From an uncultured Fidelibacterota bacterium (GTDB taxonomy: Bacteria; Fidelibacterota; Marinisomatia; Marinisomatales; UBA1611), in assembly GCA_902562835.1 (NCBI GenBank), contig CACEUX010000009.1, positions 1 to 57,616 of the forward strand: DNA of 57,616 bases, written 5' to 3'. Below the pieces are notes generated by a model, which did not search any database, was not told where the DNA came from, and worked only from the letters and a program-made list of their open reading frames with translations. Position 1 is the stretch's first letter. Every line of letters starts with the position of its first letter. A program made the translations under genes and the position numbers. This document shows, piece after piece, positions 27,347 through 36,292 of this stretch.

Positions 27347-28693
27347 TTAGTTTTCTTTCATGGGGATATACCAAACATCTTTCTTTAAATCCACTCCACC
27401 TTTCATTTGTTCGATAACTATTCTATCAATGATTTGAATGCCCCTTTTAGCCATTAAGTGAAATGTATCTTCCCCTCCAAGATTATCTGTATGGTCAGGA
27501 AAGTTTTTCCTTGTGCGGTGTATCCAATAAGCATCTGAAAAATCATTTTTATTAAATATTGATTCTATACCTCTCTTCCCGAGCATAAATCCTAAAAGGC
27601 CACCCCATGTTGCCGTTGGATTATCAGAATCCCAACCACATAGTGTCCCGATCTGGATAGTTCGAAGTAAATTACCAGCACCATAGAAAAGACTAATAAG
27701 GCTCGCTGAATAATTTATACCAGCATCAAATGGCTGGTTATAGATGTATCCGTCATTACTGTTCAATTGATACCGTTCATAAATTTCATCTCTCGTTTTT
27801 TCCCAATTATTTTTATCCGGATTGTTGCTATAAGAAGTATAAATAAAGTCATACATTTTTGCAGAATATGAGCTGTCCGGTAATTCTTTTCTAGCTTCAT
27901 TTGATAGCCATAATATTTTTTCATTCATAGTTAATGTGTCACTAACACTCGATGCAAGCGAATGCATGGTCACATAGAAATTTGATATCCACTCAGCGTC
28001 ATATTTTGCTGTTGTCCGAATAGGGAGATATGCCAATTCTAATGCAATATCAGCTCTTCCAGGTGAAAATAATCCAAATATCTCCGTTGTTAATTGAGCA
28101 TCTATCATAGAAAAATATGGATTATTTTCAGGTTCGCTTGTTAATGGTGGCTCAATCCCATCCATCATTAGATAGTAGGCCCTCTCATTAGATACCCACA
28201 GAAAATTTTCATTATTGGGAGCATCCTCATTTGAATAGATATGCTTCATCCAGCCTTCTTTAATTTGAGTTGCAGAAAGTATAGTAGCATTATAGTATTC
28301 AAGGAGGTGCTGGTACATATACTCTATATCTGTATCATCATCTGCAAACCAGGGACTCCCATCCGTTACAAAAAAATAATCAATGATCTTTCTAGAATTT
28401 GGAATATAATGTCCCCAGATATTTGGCTGGTCAGGTTTCCCCCAATCATTATCGGTATAAAATGGATATTTTATCTTATCCATTTCTGTGATGAGACCAG
28501 TCCAATTACCAATGGACTGGCCAAGCCAAAAGCCATGTAATTGTTCGGCATACTGTTTTCTAGATAAAGTCAGATAATCGTTATTTGGTTTATACTTTTG
28601 AGCTTGTATTTTTTTATTTTTTATATAATTCTGCGAAAATAAAATAAAGCAAGATCCTAGAATGCCTATTAAGATTATTTTTAGATATTTAAT
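27347..28693 (-). CDS. ADP-ribosylglycohydrolase family protein, exported; non-standard start
   Basis: Family hallmarks are DDDTDIEYMY (metal site), GDSDN-like CGWDSDNPTATWGG, and YAEQLHGFWLGQSIGNWTG near the N-terminus. The first ATG in frame is at 28483 (MDKIKYPFY), but the conserved YAEQLHGFWLGQ block lies upstream of it and the frame stays open to a TAG at 28703-28705. No ATG, GTG or TTG exists in that extension. The best placed start is an ATT at 28693, giving a signal-peptide-like IKYLKIILIGILGSCF and 448 residues. Either ATT initiation or a G-to-T change/sequencing error at an original ATG would explain this. It follows the hydroxylase gene by 28 bases on the same strand and converges on metG with a 3-base gap. 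The cleaved ADP-ribose substrate is unknown. Confidence 0.8.
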   Translation of the reverse strand: MKYLKIILIGILGSCFILFSQNYIKNKKIQAQKYKPNNDYLTLSRKQYAEQLHGFWLGQSIGNWTGLITEMDKIKYPFYTDNDWGKPDQPNIWGHYIPNSRKIIDYFFVTDGSPWFADDDTDIEYMYQHLLEYYNATILSATQIKEGWMKHIYSNEDAPNNENFLWVSNERAYYLMMDGIEPPLTSEPENNPYFSMIDAQLTTEIFGLFSPGRADIALELAYLPIRTTAKYDAEWISNFYVTMHSLASSVSDTLTMNEKILWLSNEARKELPDSSYSAKMYDFIYTSYSNNPDKNNWEKTRDEIYERYQLNSNDGYIYNQPFDAGINYSASLISLFYGAGNLLRTIQIGTLCGWDSDNPTATWGGLLGFMLGKRGIESIFNKNDFSDAYWIHRTRKNFPDHTDNLGGEDTFHLMAKRGIQIIDRIVIEQMKGGVDLKKDVWYIPMKEN

Positions 28694-28721
28694 TGAATTC
28701 TTCTAAGGTTAAAACTAGTTC

Positions 28722-29969
28722 TTAAGCTAATTGGATTCTGCAGTTTTTATAAAAGTAATATGTCACACTTACTGAGATCAAGGAATAAATAATAATTAAA
28801 TAAACATATGCCCCTTTGAGGCCAAACCATAAGAACCCTTGATGATAGGTTAATCCCAACATGATAAATATTTTAAATAATTCAATCACGATTGAATACT
28901 TTTTCATATCTAAGGCTGATGTAAAAGAAAAGACATGCAGCATGATCAAAGCCCCATAGATATAATTGAAGAGCATATTTTGAATATGGATAATAGTGAA
29001 AAGATGAAACATAAGTATCACAGATATACTTAGCTGTATAAATGACCATATCAAAAATGGAAAAGAGATATTCGTTTCATATTTCTTCTGATTTTTGGGG
29101 TCTTTTGTTATATAGATCGGATATCTTTTTTGAACATCATCAGGGCGCCAACCTGTAGGCATGAACCATATTCTTATTTTATCCCATATGCTACCAGTAT
29201 GATATGCGTCTTGGATCAATTGCCAAAAGTGTTTATAGTTAATAATAATAGGATTCCAGGTCCTAGCTGGCCTTAGAGTTCCATAAACTGGTTTCACATT
29301 TTCCAATTCTGGTTGAAAAGATCCAAAAATTTTATCCCATATAATAAATATCTGTCCATAATTCTTATCCAAATATTCAGGATTGATCGCATGATGGACC
29401 CTGTGATGTGATGGGGTAATAATTATATGCTCTAACCAGCCTAGTTTATTAATCAGTTTTGTATGATACCAGAATTGCATAAAAAGATGTATGGGGCCTA
29501 TAATAGCAAATATTTTTGCAGGTATCCCTAATAATGCTGCTGGAATCATTAATACAGCTCCAAAGTGAACTGTCTCAGATATAGATTGTCGCAAGGCACA
29601 AGAAAGATTGAACTCTTCGCTGCTATGATGAATGATATGACGGTTCCAAAAAACATTAACTCGGTGGTTAAGACGGTGTAACCAGTAGCCTGTAAAATCT
29701 TGTACGATAATGGCAATAAAAACAGCAGCCCATATTGGTTCTAACTTGTATACTGTGAACCGTTCCAAAAACCAGGAGTAGCTAATTAATACAATACTTA
29801 GCTTCATAGCGTCTTTTGTGGTATTAGTTATTCCTGAGCTTAAGCTAGATATCATATCGGCAGACCGATTAACTTTAATCCCCATTATGCGTGATGCGAT
29901 TTCTTCCGCGATGATCAGAATAAAAAAGATAGGGATGACAATGAATAGTGCTTGAATGAAGAAGCTCAT
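28722..29969 (-). CDS. Sterol desaturase / fatty-acid hydroxylase family protein
   Basis: A 415-residue integral membrane di-iron enzyme. The histidine boxes are WLHRLNHRVN, RHIIHHSSEEF and SHHRVHHAIN, the HxxxH/HxxHH/HHxxHH pattern of the family. TM segments are visible at ~5-22, ~45-65, ~80-100, ~145-165 and a further cluster in the last 110 residues (FPFLIWSFIQLSISVILMF). The oxidised lipid is unknown; homologues act on sterols, carotenoids, alkylglycerols or fatty acids. No ribosome site is seen. Confidence 0.9.
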   Translation of the reverse strand: MSFFIQALFIVIPIFFILIIAEEIASRIMGIKVNRSADMISSLSSGITNTTKDAMKLSIVLISYSWFLERFTVYKLEPIWAAVFIAIIVQDFTGYWLHRLNHRVNVFWNRHIIHHSSEEFNLSCALRQSISETVHFGAVLMIPAALLGIPAKIFAIIGPIHLFMQFWYHTKLINKLGWLEHIIITPSHHRVHHAINPEYLDKNYGQIFIIWDKIFGSFQPELENVKPVYGTLRPARTWNPIIINYKHFWQLIQDAYHTGSIWDKIRIWFMPTGWRPDDVQKRYPIYITKDPKNQKKYETNISFPFLIWSFIQLSISVILMFHLFTIIHIQNMLFNYIYGALIMLHVFSFTSALDMKKYSIVIELFKIFIMLGLTYHQGFLWFGLKGAYVYLIIIYSLISVSVTYYFYKNCRIQLA

Positions 29970-30193
29970 TTAGTACTCAGTATTGATCTTGAATAAAATA
30001 GAAAAGAAAAAACTAGATATAAGCTTTTTATTATGATTAGAATGGAAATTGACTGTATCACCATTATTAATAGGGATACCGAAAAGAGTCTTTTTGGGAA
30101 CTATTATAATAATTGAACTAATTAATTTCATGATCGTGTTAAAGAAAAATTCAAATTACTTTCACCTACCATTTTACAATTAGAAATAAAGAA

Positions 30194-30949
30194 ATGCTAA
30201 CCGATACTCACTGCCATCTATTTTATGATGAGATAAAAAATGACCTTGCCAATGTTCTAAAAAGAGCATTGGAATTAGGTGTCGACCGGTTCATATGTGT
30301 AGCTACGAATATTGAAGATGCAAAAGAATGTTTAAGTCTGAGCAAAGCCCATGAAAACATCTATGGCTCAGCAGGTGTTCACCCACATGATTCAAAAGAT
30401 GCCCCGGAAGACTATATTGATCAAATCCATAGGTTAATGGACGACGACTCTATGGTTGCTGTTGGGGAAATGGGTTTAGATTATTTTAGGAATATATCGG
30501 ATCCTCAAATTCAAAAAGATGTGTTTCGTGTACAAATGGAAATAGCAAAAGAATTAAATAAGCCTATTATTTTTCACAACCGAGATGCAGACGAGGATGT
30601 GGCATCAATATTATCTGAATATCCTGATGTAACAGGTGTCGCTCATTGCTTTTCAAGTGACTTAGAGACAGCAAAAAGATTCATAGAGCTTGGCTACTAT
30701 ATTTCATTTTCTGGAAATCTCACTTTTAAAAATAGCCATCTTCCAGAAGTAGCAAAGCAGATATCTCTAGAACATATTCTTGTTGAAACAGATTGTCCTT
30801 ATCTTAGCCCGGTTCCTCATCGAGGAAAGACAAATGAACCTGGGAGAGTTCGCTTTGTTGCTGAAAAATTATCAGACATACATAGAACCCCTTTGGAAAA
30901 AATCGCTACTATTACATCAAATAACGCCACGGAACTGTTTAGATTATAA
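30194..30949 (+). CDS. tatD: TatD family metal-dependent hydrolase
   Basis: 251 residues, normal length. Metal ligands are visible in order: LTDTHCHLFYDE, GVHPHDSKD, GEMGLDYFR, FHNRDADED, VAHCFSS and VETDCPYL. Homologues are 3'-5' exonucleases/DNases; the annotation in many genomes is simply TatD/YcfH. It starts a plus-strand run with rsmA 5 bases downstream. The 224-base region before it is AT-rich, with no gene I can support. Confidence 0.94.
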   Translation: MLTDTHCHLFYDEIKNDLANVLKRALELGVDRFICVATNIEDAKECLSLSKAHENIYGSAGVHPHDSKDAPEDYIDQIHRLMDDDSMVAVGEMGLDYFRNISDPQIQKDVFRVQMEIAKELNKPIIFHNRDADEDVASILSEYPDVTGVAHCFSSDLETAKRFIELGYYISFSGNLTFKNSHLPEVAKQISLEHILVETDCPYLSPVPHRGKTNEPGRVRFVAEKLSDIHRTPLEKIATITSNNATELFRL

Positions 30950-30954
30950 CTATT

Positions 30955-31725
30955 GTGGGGATAGCAAATAAAGATCACCCTTTCAGAAAAAAATGGGGTC
31001 AAAACTTTCTTGCGGATACTAATCTATTAGCTAAAATAGCAAAAACGATTGAACCAAAAACGGGTGATAATATCTTAGAAATAGGTCCAGGCGAAGGAGC
31101 CCTTACAGAAAGGATATTTCCTTATGTAAATAGCATGGCTGTAGTTGAGATAGACCCTCTGCTTATTAAAGAATTGAAAAATAAACCTATCTTAAATGGC
31201 TTACATATGATTCATGGAGATATTTTGCTCCAAGACATTGAAGATCTGCCTGTTGATGAACCTGTGCGCGTGATTGGCAATATACCATACAATATTACAT
31301 CCCCAATTATATTCTGGCTAATAGAACAGCTCGACTATTGGGAAGATGCATATATCATGATGCAAAAAGAAGTTGCTGATAGACTTAACGCTAAAGTAAA
31401 TACAAAAGCATATGGTAGGTTAACAGTTGTTGTAGGTGCATACTTGGATATTGATCTTTGTTTTAGTATTAAACCTGACGTATTTATACCAAAACCAAAG
31501 GTTGATTCTGCAATAGTTAGATTTACAAAAAAAGTTTCTCCTCTGATTAAGGATGATCAATATATGAGATTTAATAAGATTGTAAGTGCTGCATTCTCAC
31601 AGCGTAGAAAAATGCTACGAAATACTTTACAAGGATGGGGTATACCAAAAGCAGTCCAAGAAGATATTGACTTTACCAGACGTCCAGAGACCCTTACTAT
31701 TGATGAATTCATCTCAATGGTTTAG
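30955..31725 (+). CDS. rsmA: 16S rRNA dimethyladenosine transferase
   Basis: KsgA/RsmA dimethylates two adjacent adenines in the 3' end of 16S rRNA. 256 residues. The SAM motif is ENILEIGPGEGALTE-like (here NILEIGPGEGALTE), the substrate motif is NIPYNITSPI, and FRKKWGQNFLAD and FSQRRKMLRNTL are typical. Start is GTG at 30955, 5 bases after the tatD stop, with no Shine-Dalgarno. Pairing with tatD is common in bacteria. Confidence 0.96.
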   Translation: MGIANKDHPFRKKWGQNFLADTNLLAKIAKTIEPKTGDNILEIGPGEGALTERIFPYVNSMAVVEIDPLLIKELKNKPILNGLHMIHGDILLQDIEDLPVDEPVRVIGNIPYNITSPIIFWLIEQLDYWEDAYIMMQKEVADRLNAKVNTKAYGRLTVVVGAYLDIDLCFSIKPDVFIPKPKVDSAIVRFTKKVSPLIKDDQYMRFNKIVSAAFSQRRKMLRNTLQGWGIPKAVQEDIDFTRRPETLTIDEFISMV

Positions 31726-31810
31726 TGCTTGTATGTCATATCCTAATCAGGTAAAATCGCCGGCTTTTTTTAATTAAAGTAATTTAAAACAATACCACAA
31801 ACAGCACTTT

Positions 31811-31826
31811 GGAGGTGATTTAAGTG
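31811..31826 (+). promoter_or_regulatory. Exceptionally strong Shine-Dalgarno before rpsU
   Basis: GGAGGTGAT at 31811-31819 is a nine-base contiguous match to the standard 16S anti-Shine-Dalgarno tail, with 4 bases to the GTG start. Almost no other gene in this window has even four matching bases. In Bacteroidia the anti-SD is held by bS21, bS18 and bS6, and rpsU keeps a strong SD for autoregulation; I infer the same circuit here. Confidence 0.75.
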
Positions 31827-32069
31827 GTTGAAGTTCAGGTAAAAGAAAAAGAATCGTTTGAACGAGCCCTACGTCGTTTTAAAAAGATGTGGGAGAGAGC
31901 CGGTGTCCTAAGAGAGATCAGAAGTCGAGCATTCTATGAAAAGCCTAGCGATACAAAGCGAGAAGCAAAAAAGAAGACCGTACGACGTATTAAAAGGCTT
32001 GCCAGAATAGACGCATTGCGGAATGATCCGCGTGCCAGCCGACAACGTCGACGCAGACGCCGTAAGTAA
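31824..32069 (+). CDS. rpsU: 30S ribosomal protein bS21
   Basis: 81 residues, starting from GTG. The family core VKEKESFERALRRFKKM is followed by WERAGVLREIRSRAFYEKPS and a strongly basic tail ending RQRRRRRRK, longer than the E. coli protein. bS21 sits on the 30S platform beside the 16S 3' end. It has its own spacing: 98 bases after rsmA, with a terminator behind it, so it is likely a monocistronic unit. Confidence 0.97.
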   Translation: MVEVQVKEKESFERALRRFKKMWERAGVLREIRSRAFYEKPSDTKREAKKKTVRRIKRLARIDALRNDPRASRQRRRRRRK

Positions 32070-32092
32070 AATCCTTAATTGGAAAATTAAAA

Positions 32093-32122
32093 AGCCCTGT
32101 CATAGCCAGGGCTTTTCTTTTT
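32093..32122 (+). terminator. Rho-independent terminator of rpsU
   Basis: Stem AGCCCTG (32093-32099) / CAGGGCT (32107-32113), a 7-base loop, then TTTTCTTTTT. It lies 24 bases after the rpsU stop and before the phosphohexomutase gene. Clear GC-rich stem plus T tract. Confidence 0.88.
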
Positions 32123-32180
32123 GGAAGACTTTCCCCTTTTAACGAATTTAGAGACCAAAAAATTAAAAGAATGAATCCAT

Positions 32181-33518
32181 ATGTTGATCCGTAGCATATC
32201 TGGTGTTAGAGGGCTTACAGAATCTCATTTGACACCAGAGATATCATCTGCCTATGCAAGCGCACTGCACACTTTTCTTCCTCACGGTGTGATTATGGCT
32301 GGTCGAGACAGTCGACCATCAGGTGACCTGATTCTAAATGCAATGACTGAAGAATTGGTACGATTAGGAAGAACAGTGATACAATGTGGAATTGTTCCTA
32401 CACCAACGGTCCAATTTATGGTGCACAACACTGAAGCAGTGGGTGGTTTCATTGTAACTGCAAGTCATAACCCCATAGAATGGAATGGGATAAAATTCTT
32501 AAGACCAGACAGTACTTTTTTTCACCCTGAAGAATGTCAGAAATTGTTTAATCTAGTTGATCAGGATGTTGCATTGGAAAAATCAAATGAGCCTGGTATC
32601 ATATGGCCCGAGCAGAATGCAATTCAAAAACATGTCATTGCGTGTGCGAGTATCAGTTGCATCGATTTAAATAGAATTCAGAGAAGAAAATTCAAGGTTG
32701 TATTGGATGCTGTCAATGGTGCTGGCGCATTAGCACTCCCAACTATGCTTGAGTCGTTAGGGTGTGAAGTGATCAAATTGTATTGTGAGCCAGATGGAAA
32801 ATTTTCAAGAGGCACTGAACCCTTGCCTGAACATTTGGATGATCTTTGTGAGACTGTAAAAGAACAAAATGCTGATGTGGGTTTTGCTGTGGATCCTGAT
32901 GCAGATCGTCTTGCTATAGTTAGTGAAAATGGGGATCCTCTTGGAGAAGAATACACTCTCGTTATAGCTGCGGATGGTTACTTGAAAGAAACCGGTAATA
33001 AAGAAAAATTCGTAGTGAATCTCTCTACTTCATTAGCATTAGAAAAACTTGCCCATATAAATCATAGTTCTGTAGTAAGATCTGCTGTTGGCGAAATAAA
33101 TGTTGTAAATAAAATGAATGAGATGAACTCAAACCTTGGAGGAGAGGGAAATGGTGGCGTTATTTTGAGGGAATGTCATCTAGGAAGAGATTCTATGATC
33201 GCCGCTACCATGGTCCTAAATCGCATGTCCCAAACAGATGACACATTGAGTGAAATACACGGATCTCTACCAACCTTTGAAATTGTAAAAGATAGAGTAA
33301 GCGTGGAAGGTATAGATCCAGATGTAATTATAGAAAAGGTCAGCACCTTATTTAATGACGCAGATATTAATGATCTAGATGGGATTAAATTTTCTTGGGA
33401 TGAAAAGTGGGTACATTTAAGAAGGTCGAATACAGAGCCCATTTTAAGAATATATGCAGAGGCCCCAAATAAAGATCAGGCACTAGAATTAATATCAAAA
33501 ATAAAATCAATTATTTAA
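32181..33518 (+). CDS. Phosphoglucosamine mutase / phosphomannomutase family enzyme
   Basis: An alpha-D-phosphohexomutase, 445 residues. The phosphoserine loop is TASHNPIEWNGIK with S95, the metal loop is DPDADRLAI, the sugar loop is GGEGNGGVI, and the phosphate loop is RRSNTEPILRIYAEA. The GGEGNGG sugar loop resembles archaeal GlmM/ManB more than E. coli GlmM, so glucosamine versus mannose specificity cannot be fixed. ATG at 32181 has no Shine-Dalgarno. Directly followed by deoC with no gap. Confidence 0.9.
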   Translation: MLIRSISGVRGLTESHLTPEISSAYASALHTFLPHGVIMAGRDSRPSGDLILNAMTEELVRLGRTVIQCGIVPTPTVQFMVHNTEAVGGFIVTASHNPIEWNGIKFLRPDSTFFHPEECQKLFNLVDQDVALEKSNEPGIIWPEQNAIQKHVIACASISCIDLNRIQRRKFKVVLDAVNGAGALALPTMLESLGCEVIKLYCEPDGKFSRGTEPLPEHLDDLCETVKEQNADVGFAVDPDADRLAIVSENGDPLGEEYTLVIAADGYLKETGNKEKFVVNLSTSLALEKLAHINHSSVVRSAVGEINVVNKMNEMNSNLGGEGNGGVILRECHLGRDSMIAATMVLNRMSQTDDTLSEIHGSLPTFEIVKDRVSVEGIDPDVIIEKVSTLFNDADINDLDGIKFSWDEKWVHLRRSNTEPILRIYAEAPNKDQALELISKIKSII

Positions 33519-34160
33519 ATGAATGAATTCTCCCACCTTATTGACCATACCAATCTTAGACCTGATGCGATCAGATCCGACATTATACAGTTATGTGAAG
33601 AATCGATAGAATATGGATTTGCAACTGCTTGTGTAAACCCTACCAATCTCCCTTTGGCTGTCTCAGTATTGAATGGGAATAAACCTAAACCCTGCACCGT
33701 AATAGGATTTCCGCTTGGCTCAATTTCAATAGAGATGAAGTTTGCCGAGGCTCGATTTCTTACCCATCAAGGCGCAGAAGAATTAGATATGGTCCTAAAT
33801 ATCGGCGCCTTAAAAGAAGGCGAAATAAATATAATTGAAAATGAGATCAGACAGGTTGTAAATGCCGCAGACGGTAACTGTGTAAAAGTGATTCTTGAAA
33901 CATGTCTTTTAACTGATAAAGAAAAAGTTTTAGCCTGTAACTTGGCTAGGGATAATGGTGCAGATTTTGTTAAAACATCCACAGGGTTTTCATTGTCAGG
34001 AGCGACAACAGAAGACATAGCCATTATGAGAAAGGTAGTTGGCGGAGACATGGGTATTAAGGCTAGTGGCGGGATTAAAACATTAGAAGATGCAAGGTCA
34101 ATGATCAATGCCGGGGCGAATCGAATTGGAACAAGTAGTGGTGTTAATATAGTCTCATGA
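33519..34160 (+). CDS. deoC: Deoxyribose-phosphate aldolase
   Basis: Cleaves 2-deoxyribose 5-phosphate to acetaldehyde and glyceraldehyde 3-phosphate via a Schiff base. 213 residues. N-terminal LIDHTNLRPDA, the lysine K152 in FVKTSTGFSLSGAT, and IKASGGIKTLEDA are diagnostic. The ATG abuts the upstream stop and the gene overlaps rlmD by four bases (ATGA), so all three are one transcript. Confidence 0.96.
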   Translation: MNEFSHLIDHTNLRPDAIRSDIIQLCEESIEYGFATACVNPTNLPLAVSVLNGNKPKPCTVIGFPLGSISIEMKFAEARFLTHQGAEELDMVLNIGALKEGEINIIENEIRQVVNAADGNCVKVILETCLLTDKEKVLACNLARDNGADFVKTSTGFSLSGATTEDIAIMRKVVGGDMGIKASGGIKTLEDARSMINAGANRIGTSSGVNIVS

Positions 34161-35569
34161 ATGAACCTGCCACCATAAAACGAGGTGTGGAACTAGAGCT
34201 AGATATAGAGTCTTTGGCCTATGGGGGCATGGGTCTGGCAAGAAAAGATAATTTTGTTATTTTTGTGAAAGGCGGTATCCCTGGTCAAACTGTTCTAGCA
34301 CGTATCTATAAAAAAAGAAAAGGTCATGCTGAGGCCAGGGCACAAGAAATAATAAAAGAGTCACCTAACTCAGTTATTGCTCCTTGCAAGCATTTTGGAA
34401 CATGTGGTGGCTGTAAGATTCAAAATTTATCGTATCAAGAGCAGTTAAATGAAAAGGAAGACCAGGTTAAAGATGCCTTTCAAAGGCTGGCTGGTTTTGA
34501 TGATTTTAACTTAGACCAAAGCATTCCTGCAGATTCAATATTCGGCTATCGCAATAAAATGGAATTCACGTTCTCTCCCCATCGCTGGGTCATGGACTCT
34601 GAGCCACAAGGGGTGGATCGCTCTTTTGCTGTAGGCTTGCATATCCCAGGTCGTTATGATAAGATCCTGGATATTCATGACTGTCACATACAGCCAGAGG
34701 TGGGGAATAAAGTTCTTTCTATAGCTCGAGAAATTTGTTTAGAGACCCCTGAGCTAAGACCATATGACCCAAAAACACATATAGGGTTTTTGCGTTATTT
34801 GATGTTGAGGTTTGGTGTAAATACAGGACATTTCATGGTTAATCTCGTTACTTCATATAATGATATAAATAAGTTATCATCACTATCTGATGTTCTTCTT
34901 GAGAAAGTCCCCGAGATTACCTCACTAGTAAATAATGTAAATACTCGAAAGGCAGATGTTGCTTTTGGGGAATATGAGACCCTTCTTTACGGAGAATCAT
35001 TTATTCAAGAAAAAATAGGTGATCTTACCTTTGAGATATCGGCCAACTCGTTTTTCCAGACCAACACGGTCCAAGGTGAAAAACTCTATAAAGAGGTTGA
35101 AAAATGTTCAGAGTTGAAGGGGGAAGAGGTCATCTATGATCTATACTGCGGAACTGGAACGATTGGACTTTATTTGGCAAGGCAGGCAAAAGAGGTCTAT
35201 GGGTTTGAAGTTATTCGCTCTGCTTTAGATGATGCTGATAAAAATGCAGATCGTAATGATATAAACAATGCACAATTCTTAAAAGCTAACCTAGACACTT
35301 TTTTTAAATCGGGACAGTTACCCAAAAGAATTCCAAAACCAGATATTGTTATTGTTGATCCACCTAGAGCAGGAATGCATCCAGACATGGTGCAGTATTT
35401 ACCAAGATTAAATGCAAAAAAGATTGTATATGTTTCTTGCAATCCAACGACTCAGGCTAGAGATTCTAAAATCTTAGCAGAAAAAGGATATAATATCAAT
35501 AGAGCAGTTATGGTAGATATGTTTCCCCATACACCTCATATTGAAACAGTAGTGTCATTTTCGAAGTAG
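34157..35569 (+). CDS. rlmD: 23S rRNA (uracil-C5)-methyltransferase, RlmD/RumA type
   Basis: 470 residues. A TRAM domain (~10-65) precedes the Fe-S cysteines C77, C83 and C86 (CKHFGTCGGCK) with C176 as the fourth. The SAM-binding block is YDLYCGTGTIGLYLA, and the catalytic cysteine is C428 in VYVSCNPTTQARD. RlmD modifies U1939 in E. coli; the RlmD/RlmCD/TrmA choice within the family is by overall length and the Fe-S motif. Its last 15 bases overlap the convergent LolA-like gene. Confidence 0.92.
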   Translation: MNEPATIKRGVELELDIESLAYGGMGLARKDNFVIFVKGGIPGQTVLARIYKKRKGHAEARAQEIIKESPNSVIAPCKHFGTCGGCKIQNLSYQEQLNEKEDQVKDAFQRLAGFDDFNLDQSIPADSIFGYRNKMEFTFSPHRWVMDSEPQGVDRSFAVGLHIPGRYDKILDIHDCHIQPEVGNKVLSIAREICLETPELRPYDPKTHIGFLRYLMLRFGVNTGHFMVNLVTSYNDINKLSSLSDVLLEKVPEITSLVNNVNTRKADVAFGEYETLLYGESFIQEKIGDLTFEISANSFFQTNTVQGEKLYKEVEKCSELKGEEVIYDLYCGTGTIGLYLARQAKEVYGFEVIRSALDDADKNADRNDINNAQFLKANLDTFFKSGQLPKRIPKPDIVIVDPPRAGMHPDMVQYLPRLNAKKIVYVSCNPTTQARDSKILAEKGYNINRAVMVDMFPHTPHIETVVSFSK

Positions 35570-36292
35570 AGCTTTTGAAAAACGTGATTTTGGGATATGA
35601 ATATCAAACTGTATATCATCAATAACCCATTCAGTGCCTTTACTATTTCGTTTTAATTCATCTTTAAAATTAAATCGTGATGGAAACCATCGCCCTTGGA
35701 TCTTTTTTACATCAGTCATTGTAGAGGTCTTCAATAATTTTCCACTTTTGGCATACAATTCTTCTTTAATAGGGAGAAGGTATTCTTTATCTATCCATGC
35801 CTTACGTTTATGATAGGCCAGGCCTTTGATCTTTGCTTCCAATACCATTACCCAATGATCTCTTCCGTTTAATTCAGCTGAACCCATAAGCTTTGCATCA
35901 TACATCTCCTCTAACGGTCTATCTTCCATCATGTCATTATAGGACATATCAGAGCCCATTACCGATTGACGAAGCATATGTCCTGATATTTGAATGACCC
36001 TATCTGCTTGGGGAGAATATGTCCATAGTTTATCATTTATTTTTAACATTTTAGTTCCAGCTTCTCTTGGGGGCGATAAGTATTCAGTAAAGGCCTGGTC
36101 TATGCCAACTACCCAGTTTTTAGATTCTATCGTACGACTTGATCGTCTTCCATGAACGACCATCTTGCTGGTCAAGACTCGACTTTTTGCATTTAAATTC
36201 TTATCCATTGCCTTTATAATATCTTTTACAGACATTTCATTTTCTTGTGCAAAAAGTAGTGAAAAAGAAATAATTAGAATGATTAGCTTCAT
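35555..36292 (-). CDS. LolA-like outer-membrane lipoprotein-sorting family protein
   Basis: 245 residues with a cleavable signal (MKLIILIISFSLLFAQ) and no lipobox. The mature part has the LolA/LppX-like curved sheet pattern: LTSKMVVHGRRSSRTIESKN, EAGTKMLKINDKLWTYSPQA and MMEDRPLEEMYD. This subfamily is frequently encoded beside MMPL/RND exporters and ABC permeases, as here, and differs from classic LolA. Likely a periplasmic lipid or lipoprotein shuttle. Its start overlaps the upstream permease stop by one base. Confidence 0.85.
   Translation of the reverse strand: MKLIILIISFSLLFAQENEMSVKDIIKAMDKNLNAKSRVLTSKMVVHGRRSSRTIESKNWVVGIDQAFTEYLSPPREAGTKMLKINDKLWTYSPQADRVIQISGHMLRQSVMGSDMSYNDMMEDRPLEEMYDAKLMGSAELNGRDHWVMVLEAKIKGLAYHKRKAWIDKEYLLPIKEELYAKSGKLLKTSTMTDVKKIQGRWFPSRFNFKDELKRNSKGTEWVIDDIQFDIHIPKSRFSKALLRK

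Noticed and set aside
30033-30116. 27-codon frame before tatD (MIRMEIDCITIINRDTEK)
   Set aside because: No ribosome site and no context; too short to support by sequence alone.
31745-31772. Terminator after rsmA (GC-rich bases then seven Ts)
   Set aside because: The only inverted repeat is a self-overlapping GCCGGC that cannot form a hairpin; not supported.
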